Assembly (NCBI GenBank): GCA_964526035.1
Contig: CAZGKE010000043.1
Span: 1-23,982 of the forward strand
Origin: DAOMOD01 sp964526035
Lineage (GTDB): Bacteria > Pseudomonadota > Gammaproteobacteria > Xanthomonadales > BPKI01
Reading direction: 5' to 3'
DNA length: 23,982 nt
Positions within the stretch are counted from its first letter, which is position 1. Each line of letters opens with the position of its first letter. A model generated the notes under the pieces. The model did no database searches, had not been told where the DNA came from, and saw only the letters and a list, made by a program, of their open reading frames with translations. Below are positions 1 through 6,547 of this stretch, piece after piece. Made by a program: the position numbers and the translations under genes.

Positions 1-122
1 TGTACCTGGCCCCGTCGGCCTTCGAGGCCGGATTCATGTCCTCGGCGCACGGTGACGCCGAGATCACCGCCACCGTGGAAGCGGCGGCGGAGGTGTTCGC
101 GGAGATTTCGCAGGCGGCGTAA
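1..122 (+). CDS. hemL: Glutamate-1-semialdehyde 2,1-aminomutase, C-terminal fragment
   Basis: This is the 3' end of a gene that starts before the window; the reading frame begins with the codon at position 3 and stops at the TAA at 120-122, leaving 39 residues. The peptide YLAPSAFEAGFMSSAHGDAE closely resembles the conserved C-terminal segment of HemL, the PLP-dependent enzyme that converts glutamate-1-semialdehyde to 5-aminolevulinate for tetrapyrrole synthesis in the cytoplasm. The catalytic lysine and the PLP-binding region lie outside the window, so the call rests only on this tail. It is convergent with the DUF2269 gene, with 23 bp between them and no obvious terminator hairpin in the gap. 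Confidence 0.85.
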   Translation, partial: YLAPSAFEAGFMSSAHGDAEITATVEAAAEVFAEISQAA

Positions 123-145
123 CCGGCGCGAAGTTCAGAGGTGCC

Positions 146-616
146 TCAGAAGCCAGGCTTGGCCACCATCAGCCAGAACACCAGCAGCACAGCGATGAAG
201 GCCGGCCAGCCGAGCGCGAACCACCAGCGCATCAGGCGGAAGTATTCCTGCGGCAAACCGGTTCCCATCGCATCCGCGGTGGCGGCGATGCGCGCGACGC
301 GGAGCTGGATCGCCACCACCGGCAGCCAGCAAGCGCCGGCCAGCAGGTACAGCGCCAGGGAAGCCCATACCCAGCCAATGCGCCAATCGAGGCCGGCCAG
401 GTGCAGCATGATGAACCCTGTCAGCGGCTGCAGGATCACCGCCGGCGTGGTGAACAGCCAGTCTGCCAGCGCCACGTTGCGCGACACCGTGGCAATGGAA
501 CGCACGTCGCCGCCGCGATGCGCGCGCCACATGAAGAATGCGGTGCCGAGACCGGTGCCGAAGAGCAGCGACGCTGAGATGATGTGTACGGTCTTCAGGA
601 CGAACCAGGTCTGCAT
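146..616 (-). CDS. DUF2269 family integral membrane protein
   Basis: A 156-residue protein with four predicted membrane segments (about residues 7-29, 50-72, 80-102 and 132-151). The opening MQTWFVLKTVHIISASLLFG and the following GxGxAFFMWRAHR stretch match the DUF2269 family (predicted integral membrane protein, COG5528 type). The function is unknown. The ATG at 616-614 overlaps the TGA of the upstream epimerase gene by one base (TGATG), so it is probably translated by coupling as the last gene of the operon. The neighbouring protein ends in a DoxX-like membrane domain, so the two could form a small membrane complex; this is inference from gene order only. Much longer readings of this frame extend into the epimerase gene and are rejected in favour of this start. 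Confidence 0.85.
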   Translation of the reverse strand: MQTWFVLKTVHIISASLLFGTGLGTAFFMWRAHRGGDVRSIATVSRNVALADWLFTTPAVILQPLTGFIMLHLAGLDWRIGWVWASLALYLLAGACWLPVVAIQLRVARIAATADAMGTGLPQEYFRLMRWWFALGWPAFIAVLLVFWLMVAKPGF

Positions 617-1935
617 CAGCGCCGCTCCGCGGTGAACAGCAGGGCCAGCACCATGGGCAGCAGCGCCAGGTTCTTGAGCAGGCCACCAGCCGGATCCAGC
701 CACAGCGGCGGGTGCAGAAATCCAAGACCCACGGTATACCCGGCCAGCATCACCAGCATCACCGCCAGCGCGTGGCGCGACAGCGCCGGCACCAGCACGG
801 CGGCGCCAATCGCAAGGTCCAGTGCGCTGGTGCCCAGCACCAGCAGGCGCAGCTCGCGCGGACCGAGACCCAGCGGCGCGAGGAGTGTGGCGCTGACATT
901 CTCCGGCAACATCAGGCCAACCACGCCCGACGCCATCCACAGCGCTGCCAGCGCCAGCAGCATCAGCGGCCGCAGCAGGTAGAGACGCGCGTGCCAGCGA
1001 TGCTGCACCGACGAAGGTTGCGACGCGAGGGCGCTCTCCAGCGGCTGCGGCACGAATCCGACTGCATCGAAAAAGCGCTGTGCATCTGCTGGCGTGGTGG
1101 CGTTGCCTCGTTCGAGCATGCGCAGCATGGTGCGGCCGAACGGGCCCCGCGTGGTGCGGTCCGCGACCGCCGCGATTGGACGGATCATTGCAGTGGGCAC
1201 CGACACCAGACGCGCCGGCGGCAGTCTCAGCCAGCTGCGCCAGGCGCCCAGATACGCGCTGAGCGGCATGACCTCCGGACCCACCGCATCGAGTACCGCG
1301 CGCGGTGCGACTGCGCCTTCCAGCAGCGACACCACGGCGCGCCCGAGATCCTCGGCGGCGATCGGCTGAAGCGGCTGCTGGCCCCTGTCTGGCAGTGGAA
1401 GCAGCCCCGGCATGGCCGCCATGGCTCTGAGCAGCGAGGTGCCGCCATAGGATCCGTGGACGCTGTAAACCAGCGATGGTCGCAGCGCCGCCCACTCGAG
1501 ATCGAGTCCGGCGAGATCCTCGTCCAGCGCGTGCTTGCTGGCGACGAATTCTCCGTCATCTGGATGACCCAGCGCCGAAATTTGTACGACCCGGCGGATG
1601 CCGCTCGCGACGCAGGCCTGAAACAGCGCGCGCGGGGCGAGGTGGTGCACGCGGCTGAAGTCGCCGCGCCGCGCTTCACGCAGGATTCCCACGCAGTTGA
1701 CGACCGCGTCGATGCCATCGAGTCGCGGCTGCCAGTCGCTCGCGTCCAGATCGCGAACGAAGTCGCAGTCGACCTGGCCGGCGATTCCCGGCAGCGAGAC
1801 AAGCGTTCCGGGCCGCGTCGCGGCAACCACGGCGTGTCCGGCCGCGACCAGAGCAGCGACCACGAAGCGGCCGATGAAGCCACCGGCACCGGTGACCAGC
1901 ACGGTCATCCGCGCTGCGCCGTTGTCCACGCTCAA
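616..1935 (-). CDS. NAD(P)-binding epimerase/dehydratase fused to a DoxX-like membrane domain
   Basis: A 439-residue fusion. Residues about 11-290 form an extended/atypical short-chain dehydrogenase Rossmann domain with the dinucleotide-binding motif TGAGGFIG at residues 15-22, of the NAD-dependent epimerase or NDUFA9-like (complex-I type) branch. Residues about 310-435 contain four hydrophobic helices resembling DoxX-like proteins. The start is a TTG at 1935-1933: the best Shine-Dalgarno in the operon, GGAGG, lies 7 nt before it. An in-frame ATG at 1908 has no ribosome site. The gene follows the glyoxalase gene by 27 bp and shares one base with the DUF2269 gene. The substrate is unknown; the fusion suggests a membrane-tethered oxidoreductase or a sugar- or quinone-related enzyme, and I cannot choose between these. 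Confidence 0.85.
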   Translation of the reverse strand: MSVDNGAARMTVLVTGAGGFIGRFVVAALVAAGHAVVAATRPGTLVSLPGIAGQVDCDFVRDLDASDWQPRLDGIDAVVNCVGILREARRGDFSRVHHLAPRALFQACVASGIRRVVQISALGHPDDGEFVASKHALDEDLAGLDLEWAALRPSLVYSVHGSYGGTSLLRAMAAMPGLLPLPDRGQQPLQPIAAEDLGRAVVSLLEGAVAPRAVLDAVGPEVMPLSAYLGAWRSWLRLPPARLVSVPTAMIRPIAAVADRTTRGPFGRTMLRMLERGNATTPADAQRFFDAVGFVPQPLESALASQPSSVQHRWHARLYLLRPLMLLALAALWMASGVVGLMLPENVSATLLAPLGLGPRELRLLVLGTSALDLAIGAAVLVPALSRHALAVMLVMLAGYTVGLGFLHPPLWLDPAGGLLKNLALLPMVLALLFTAERR

Positions 1936-1950
1936 CGGCTGTCCTCCATG
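1936..1950 (-). promoter_or_regulatory. Strong ribosome-binding site that selects a TTG start
   Basis: On the minus strand the sequence GGAGGACAGCCG immediately precedes a TTG codon, giving a consensus GGAGG with 7-nt spacing. The nearest in-frame ATG (1908) is nine codons further in and lacks any purine-rich tract, so TTG is the more likely initiator for the epimerase/DoxX gene. Confidence 0.7.
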
Positions 1951-1962
1951 CCTGCCGATCGC

Positions 1963-2382
1963 CTACCAGCTGCCGACATTCGGCATCGAGATCCAAGGCT
2001 CGGCGGGCGGCAACGGTTCGCCGCTCTGCAACAGTTCAATGGAAACCAGGTCGGGGGAGCGCACGAAAGCCATGCGCCCGTCACGCGGCGGGCGGGCGAT
2101 GGTGTAGCCCATGTCCATCAGGTGTCGGCAGCTGGCGTGAATGTCATCCACGGCAAAGGCCAGATGGCCGAAGTTGCGTGCCGAACCGTAGTCCTCGTCA
2201 TCGTAGTTGAACGTCAGCTCGACCTCGGCCTCGGGATTCTCAGGTGCAGCGAGATAGACCAGGGTGAAGCGACCCTGAGGATGGTCCCTGCGGCGCGTCT
2301 CGATCAGGCCGAGGCCGTCGCGGAAGAATCGCAGCGAAGCTTCGAGGTCGCGGACGCGGACCATGGCGTGGAGGTAGCGCAT
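1963..2382 (-). CDS. gloA: Glyoxalase I (lactoylglutathione lyase), VOC superfamily
   Basis: A 139-residue protein close to the usual 135 residues of bacterial glyoxalase I. This enzyme isomerises the hemithioacetal of methylglyoxal and glutathione to S-lactoylglutathione in the cytoplasm. Two beta-alpha-beta-beta-beta modules are visible, opening with RYLHAMVRVRDLEASLRFF and with the second at NFGHLAFAVDDI. The four expected metal ligands are present: H5, E55, H73 and E116, matching the E. coli pattern H5/E56/H74/E122. The ATG at 2382 gives the family N-terminus. It sits in the middle of the five-gene operon, 59 bp after the SDR gene. The short, metal-box-complete form suggests a Ni/Co-type enzyme, as in E. 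coli, but metal preference is inferred. Another VOC-family function is the main alternative. Confidence 0.85.
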   Translation of the reverse strand: MRYLHAMVRVRDLEASLRFFRDGLGLIETRRRDHPQGRFTLVYLAAPENPEAEVELTFNYDDEDYGSARNFGHLAFAVDDIHASCRHLMDMGYTIARPPRDGRMAFVRSPDLVSIELLQSGEPLPPAEPWISMPNVGSW

Positions 2383-2441
2383 CTTCAGTGATCCTTGGCT
2401 GGAGTCGTCATCGAGCAAAGGTCCCCGCTGGGAATGGACAT

Positions 2442-3260
2442 TCAGCCCAGGAACAGATCCGGCAGAAGCGGCTCCCCTGGCTGCACGGCATAGCGCTCGA
2501 AGTCGCTGTGGCCGCGGGCGCGCAGCACCTCTTCGTCGATCAGGAAACGACCGTTCATGGCTCCCCGCCCGGCGCAGAAGATCGCGTGTGCGGCGTCGGC
2601 GACGATCTCCGGAGTCCGGCAGCCTGCAGCATCGACGCCGGGAATCATGTTGAGCGCATCGGTGGCAATCACGGTCTTCGGCCACAGCGCGTTCACCGAC
2701 ACGCCGCGCGGCCCGAATTCGGCCGCCAGCCCGAGGGTGACAAAACTCATGCCCATCTTCGCCAGCGTGTAGCCGAGGTGCGCGCCCCACCATTTGGGAT
2801 CCAGGTTGGGCGGCGGCGCCATGGTCAGGATGTGCGGGTTGGAAGATTCCAGCAGGTGCGGCAGGCACACCTGGGCACACAGAAAGCTGCCTCGTGCATT
2901 GACCTGCTGCATCAAGTCGAAGCGCTTCATGGGCGTATCAAGCGCGCCGCGCAGCCAGATCGCGCTGGCGTTGTTGACGAGGACGTCGAGGCCACCAAAC
3001 CGCTTGACGGTGGCGTCTACCGCCGCCTCCACCGCTGCCCCGTCACGGATGTCGCAGCGAATCGCCAGCGCGCGTCCGCCTGCCGCCTGCACGGCTTCCG
3101 CCGCCGTGTGGATGGTGCCCGGCAGCTTCGGATTGGGCACCGCCGACTTGGCCACGATGGCGACATTGGCACCGTCGCGCGCGGCACGCAGGGCAATGGC
3201 AAGACCGATTCCGCGCGAGGCACCGGTGATGAACAGCGTCTTGTCTTTCAGGGGACCCAT
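2442..3260 (-). CDS. Short-chain dehydrogenase/reductase, HSDL2-like
   Basis: A 272-residue SDR. The cofactor motif TGASRGIG is at residues 12-19, NNAS at 96-99, and the catalytic YxxxK at Y164/K168. The segment LTMAPPPNLDPKWWGAH and the YTLAKMGMS stretch place it with the hydroxysteroid-dehydrogenase-like 2 (HSDL2) group. In HSDL2 relatives a serine occupies the position that is alanine 148 here (MAPP instead of the more usual SPP), so the classical catalytic serine may be missing. Substrate unknown. The ATG at 3260-3258 is preceded by GAGG at 6-nt spacing and lies 2 bp after the stop of the kinase gene, so the two are almost certainly co-transcribed. Confidence 0.85.
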   Translation of the reverse strand: MGPLKDKTLFITGASRGIGLAIALRAARDGANVAIVAKSAVPNPKLPGTIHTAAEAVQAAGGRALAIRCDIRDGAAVEAAVDATVKRFGGLDVLVNNASAIWLRGALDTPMKRFDLMQQVNARGSFLCAQVCLPHLLESSNPHILTMAPPPNLDPKWWGAHLGYTLAKMGMSFVTLGLAAEFGPRGVSVNALWPKTVIATDALNMIPGVDAAGCRTPEIVADAAHAIFCAGRGAMNGRFLIDEEVLRARGHSDFERYAVQPGEPLLPDLFLG

Positions 3261-3262
3261 AC

Positions 3263-3907
3263 TCAGCCTCGACCTTCGTTGTCGCGCCAACGAAGCACGC
3301 GACGCGTCAGAAAGCGGTACACCGGCTTCCCGGTGGCGAACCACAGATTGCGTATCCACGAGCGGTGCGCCAGCACCCGGCGCTCGATCGGCGTCAGATG
3401 TGAAGGGCAGTAGGTGCGTTTGTGCTTGAGCATGTGCCGCAGATCCTCACGCGCCTGCAGTCGCAGCAGGCGTGATCGCGGGTTGCCCACCCGGGCGATC
3501 TGGAAATCGACGAGTGCGGGCAGGCCCTCGGGCGTCACCAGCCAATTGGGCTCCTTGGCCAGGTCGTTGTGCGCCACGCCACGCCGGTGCACCGCTGCCA
3601 GCAGCCTGCGGGCGCAGCGAAAATAGGCCGGGTCCACCGGTTTGGCGGCCTGCATCGGCAAACCTGGAATGAAGCTTCTTTGCAGGCGCACGCCGTCAAA
3701 GGCAAGCAGCCGAGGCACCCCTTCGACACCTTCAAGCACCCTGAGCGCGTGCGCCTCACGACGCGCCGCCCAGCGCGCCAGAATGCCGCTGAACCGCCCG
3801 GCCGGCGTCGTGTCGCGCACGATTCGCGTCCGTCCGGCGTCGGTTTCGTGCCGGATACAACCGAAACTGTCCTGTTTGAGAAGGTGACCGCGGACCGGGG
3901 CTTTCAT
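3263..3907 (-). CDS. Small protein-kinase-fold protein (RIO/Kdo-kinase-like)
   Basis: A 214-residue protein containing a minimal kinase fold. The catalytic loop HNDLAKEPN gives D115, K118 and N121, and the metal-binding motif reads DFQ (D134) rather than DFG. E51 in RREAHALRVL is a plausible helix-C glutamate. The strand that should carry the ATP-binding lysine reads TRIVRD, so arginine 31 appears to replace it. The fold resembles the small RIO-like and lipopolysaccharide-kinase (InaA/WaaP-type) proteins often annotated as serine/threonine kinases in Xanthomonadales. The substrate could be protein or a lipid/sugar. It is first in a five-gene operon and diverges from the DedA fusion across 55 bp, with a TAGACT box 6 nt before its ATG. 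Confidence 0.75.
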   Translation of the reverse strand: MKAPVRGHLLKQDSFGCIRHETDAGRTRIVRDTTPAGRFSGILARWAARREAHALRVLEGVEGVPRLLAFDGVRLQRSFIPGLPMQAAKPVDPAYFRCARRLLAAVHRRGVAHNDLAKEPNWLVTPEGLPALVDFQIARVGNPRSRLLRLQAREDLRHMLKHKRTYCPSHLTPIERRVLAHRSWIRNLWFATGKPVYRFLTRRVLRWRDNEGRG

Positions 3908-3913
3908 GTGTGC

Positions 3914-3919
3914 AGTCTA
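3914..3919 (-). promoter_or_regulatory. Candidate -10 box for the kinase operon (leaderless)
   Basis: TAGACT on the minus strand lies 6 nt upstream of the kinase ATG (3907) with no Shine-Dalgarno between. A start of transcription about 7 nt downstream would fall at the start codon. No convincing -35 hexamer is visible. Confidence 0.45.
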
Positions 3920-3948
3920 CAGCCGGCCGCAGCGACACGCCCAACCAT

Positions 3949-3954
3949 TAGAAT
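3949..3954 (+). promoter_or_regulatory. Candidate -10 box for the DedA/PAP2/LssY gene (leaderless)
   Basis: TAGAAT lies 8 nt upstream of the ATG at 3963 and no ribosome-binding site is present. Together with the opposing box at 3914-3919 it implies two back-to-back promoters whose -35 regions would be adjacent within the 55-bp divergent gap. Confidence 0.5.
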
Positions 3955-3962
3955 CGCCGCGC

Positions 3963-5945
3963 ATGGTCACCTTTGAAAGCATGGTCGACTGGTTCTCCCG
4001 GCACCCCGGCGCCGCCTTCGCCGTGGTCTTCGCCGTGTGCCTGCTTGACGCCCTGCTGGTGATCGGCCTGGCGGTACCGTCGATGCCGGTCCTTTTCGCA
4101 GCCGGCGCCCTGGTCGGTCTCGGTCTGATCGACATCTGGCCGTTGATCATCGCGGCGGCATCCGGTGCCATTCTTGGCGACGTCGTGTCCTACTGGCTGG
4201 GTCGGCACTATGGCGTCCATCTCAAGCAGATGTGGCCGCTGCGACGCTACCCCCAGTTTCTTGCGCAAAGCGAAGTGTTTTTCTCGCGTCACGGCATCAA
4301 GGGCATCGTCATCGGCCGCTATTTTGGTGCGGTGCGCTGCTTCGTCCCGGCCATCGCCGGGATGATGGGCATGCGCTGGCGCCATTTCCTTCCCACCAAC
4401 ATCATTGCTTCGGTGACCTGGGCACCGGCGTTCATGGCGCCCGGCATCCTGCTCGGTGCTTCCCTCGACCTGCTGGCTGCGGTGGCCGGGCGACTGGCCC
4501 TGGTGCTCGGCATCCTGATTGCGGTGGTGTGGCTTGCGGGCTGGCTGGTGCTGACCGGCTACCGTCTGCTGGCGCCACGCGCCACGCGCATGCTTGAGCG
4601 CGCACTGTCTTGGAGTCATCGGCATCCGCAGCTGGGTCGCTTTGCCGCACCGCTGGTCGATCCTGCACGGCCGGAATCCCTGTCGCTGGCGCTGTTGGGA
4701 CTGCTGCTGATTGCCGCCGGCTGGACCTTCTTCGCGCTGCTGCTGGCCGTGCCTCGCGACGGCAGTCATCTTGGCATCGACGACTGGGTCTATCAGGCCA
4801 CGCTCGGCCTGCGTTCGCCGCTTGCCGACCATCTGATGGCGTGGATCGGCATGTTCGGCGTGTGGCAGGTCCAGCTGCCCGCGGTTCTCGCGGTGCTGGT
4901 GTGGCTGCTGCTGCGCGGACGTCGCGTCGCGGCGCTGCACTGGCTGGCGGCCATCGGTTTCGGTCTGACCCTGGTGCTGGCCTTGGGCTGGACGCTGGAA
5001 GTGCCTTCGCCGCCGCCTGCGGTGTCGGTGCCGGGTTTCAGCTTTCCCGCCACCCAGGTGGCCATGAGCACCGTGATCTACGGCTTCTTTGCGGTCCTGG
5101 TGGCGCGCGAGCTTCCTGGTCGACGTCGCACCTGGCCCTACGTGGTGGCGGGCGGTCTGGTGGCTGCGGTCAGCTTCGTGCGGCTTTATTTTGGCGCGCA
5201 CTGGCTATCGGACGTGTTCGCCGGTGTGCTCCTCGGGATGATCTGGATTGCGCTGCTCGGTATCGCCTATCGACGCCGTACCACACGGTCGTTCTGGGTG
5301 CGCCCGGTGTCGCTGCTGTTCTTCGTCAGCCTCGGGCTGGCCGCCCTGTGGCACGGCAACCGCGCCACTGCACTCGCACTGGAGCGCTACAAGCCGCCTC
5401 AGGTGGTGGTCGAAGTGGACATGAACGATTGGTGGATGGACGGCTGGAAGCAGTTGCCGTCGACCCGCAACGCGCGCCGCGGACACATGGTGCAACCCTT
5501 GAATCTGCAGTACGCCGGTTCCCTGGATTCGCTTCGCGACGCGCTGCTGCAGGCCGGATGGAAGGAGGAATCGCCGGGCGGCTGGCGCGACCTGCTGCTC
5601 GCGCTCAATCCCGCCAACGACCCGGACGCCACGCCGTTCATGCCGGGCATTCATCAGGGTCGCATCGAAGCCCTGCTGCTCGCGCAACCTGCCGATGGCG
5701 AAGGGACGCGCATGGTGGTGCGGCTGTGGCCGTCGCCCCTCCGGCTTGCACCCGATTCCACGCCGGTGTGGCAGGGGGTGGTCGCCAGCCACAGCCTGCA
5801 AACGCACTTCGGTCTGTTCCAGCTGTGGCGCTACGCCCCCCCCTACGGCAGCGCCGCCAGCGGTCTAGCCGCGGACCTGCAGTCCGCCGCAATTCGTCAA
5901 CGGCTGGACGACGATTCCGGGGTGCTGCTCCTTCAGTCGCTTTGA
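3963..5945 (+). CDS. DedA / PAP2 / LssY-C three-domain membrane protein
   Basis: A 660-residue fusion. Residues about 20-200 are a DedA (SNARE-associated, VTT-like) domain with GAILGDVVSYWLGR (68-81) and the GRYFGAVR segment (118-125); DedA proteins act in lipid carrier recycling. Residues about 245-440 are a PAP2-type phosphatase membrane domain, and residues about 480-655 resemble the LssY C-terminal domain. In the PAP2 part, motif 3 is intact (SFVR, H413, D417), but motif 2, normally PSGH, reads PATQ (362-365), and the Lys/Arg of motif 1 are not apparent. It may therefore be a weakened or non-catalytic phosphatase. The ATG at 3963 is chosen because the DedA N-terminus fits and a TAGAAT box lies just upstream. 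It overlaps the LON-domain gene tail-to-tail by 13 nt. Confidence 0.88.
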   Translation: MVTFESMVDWFSRHPGAAFAVVFAVCLLDALLVIGLAVPSMPVLFAAGALVGLGLIDIWPLIIAAASGAILGDVVSYWLGRHYGVHLKQMWPLRRYPQFLAQSEVFFSRHGIKGIVIGRYFGAVRCFVPAIAGMMGMRWRHFLPTNIIASVTWAPAFMAPGILLGASLDLLAAVAGRLALVLGILIAVVWLAGWLVLTGYRLLAPRATRMLERALSWSHRHPQLGRFAAPLVDPARPESLSLALLGLLLIAAGWTFFALLLAVPRDGSHLGIDDWVYQATLGLRSPLADHLMAWIGMFGVWQVQLPAVLAVLVWLLLRGRRVAALHWLAAIGFGLTLVLALGWTLEVPSPPPAVSVPGFSFPATQVAMSTVIYGFFAVLVARELPGRRRTWPYVVAGGLVAAVSFVRLYFGAHWLSDVFAGVLLGMIWIALLGIAYRRRTTRSFWVRPVSLLFFVSLGLAALWHGNRATALALERYKPPQVVVEVDMNDWWMDGWKQLPSTRNARRGHMVQPLNLQYAGSLDSLRDALLQAGWKEESPGGWRDLLLALNPANDPDATPFMPGIHQGRIEALLLAQPADGEGTRMVVRLWPSPLRLAPDSTPVWQGVVASHSLQTHFGLFQLWRYAPPYGSAASGLAADLQSAAIRQRLDDDSGVLLLQSL

Positions 5946-6523
5946 AAGCGCGGCAGCGCGTGGGCCAGCGCGCTCAGGCGCTCGATGGGATCGCCCAGCT
6001 GCAGCAGCCCCTGCCGCTCCTCCGCTTCCAGTGGCAGCATTTCGGCGAGTCGATGGCCGACCCACACGGCGTTGTCGAAATCGTGCTTGCTTGCCTCGCC
6101 GAACGGCGCGCCGATCTGCTCCACCAGCCGCTCGAGAATCGTCGCGAGCAGGGCAAACTCCGGCGGCACCGGCTGCACCGCTTCGTCCTCGATGTCTTCA
6201 ACATCGCCGATCAGCAGCCCGTTGTCGCGGACCCGTGTGCGCAGTACGCGAAATCGTCTGCCACCCCGACAGGTGATGCCGAGCAGGCCGTCGGGCAGGG
6301 TCTGGAAATCGACGATGCGCGCTTCGGTGCCTACGGCCGCCGGGACCGCTGGTTCGCCGACTTCGCGACCGCCAACGATCAGGCAAACGCCGAAGGTCGA
6401 GCCGTCGCGTGCACACTCGCGCACCAGATCAAGATAGCGGGCCTCGAAAATGCGTAGCGCCAGCGGACCGTCGGGAAACAGGACGGTGCCGAGCGGAAAC
6501 AGGGGAAGGGCGCGCGTGCTCAC
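5933..6523 (-). CDS. LON substrate-binding domain protein (PF02190-type)
   Basis: A 196-residue protein consisting essentially of the N-terminal domain of Lon protease, without AAA+ or protease parts. It begins STRALPLFPLGTVLFPDGPL and continues LRIFEARYLDLVRECARDGS, both typical of stand-alone LON-domain proteins in proteobacteria. It is presumably a cytoplasmic substrate-recognition or adaptor protein, but no function is established. The start is GTG at 6523, the only one giving the family N-terminus. No Shine-Dalgarno is seen; instead TAGAAT lies 6 nt upstream, so it may be made from a leaderless transcript in addition to read-through from mpl, which ends 24 bp upstream. Confidence 0.88.
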   Translation of the reverse strand: MSTRALPLFPLGTVLFPDGPLALRIFEARYLDLVRECARDGSTFGVCLIVGGREVGEPAVPAAVGTEARIVDFQTLPDGLLGITCRGGRRFRVLRTRVRDNGLLIGDVEDIEDEAVQPVPPEFALLATILERLVEQIGAPFGEASKHDFDNAVWVGHRLAEMLPLEAEERQGLLQLGDPIERLSALAHALPRFQSD

Positions 6524-6529
6524 CCCGTG

Positions 6530-6535
6530 ATTCTA
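6530..6535 (-). promoter_or_regulatory. Candidate internal -10 box for the LON-domain gene
   Basis: TAGAAT on the minus strand is separated by 6 nt from the GTG start at 6523 and falls in the 24-bp gap after mpl. It matches the spacing seen at several other starts in the window and would give a leaderless GTG-initiated mRNA. Confidence 0.45.
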
Positions 6536-6547
6536 ACGCTGACCGAT

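Noticed and set aside
712..2391. A 559-residue plus-strand frame antisense to the epimerase and glyoxalase genes
   Set aside because: Composition rich in H, Q and R with no family pattern; both minus-strand genes have clear domain motifs and ribosome sites.
4610..6457. A 615-residue plus-strand frame overlapping the DedA fusion and LON-domain genes
   Set aside because: Out-of-frame shadow with A/R/G-rich sequence and no domains; the overlapping genes are well supported.
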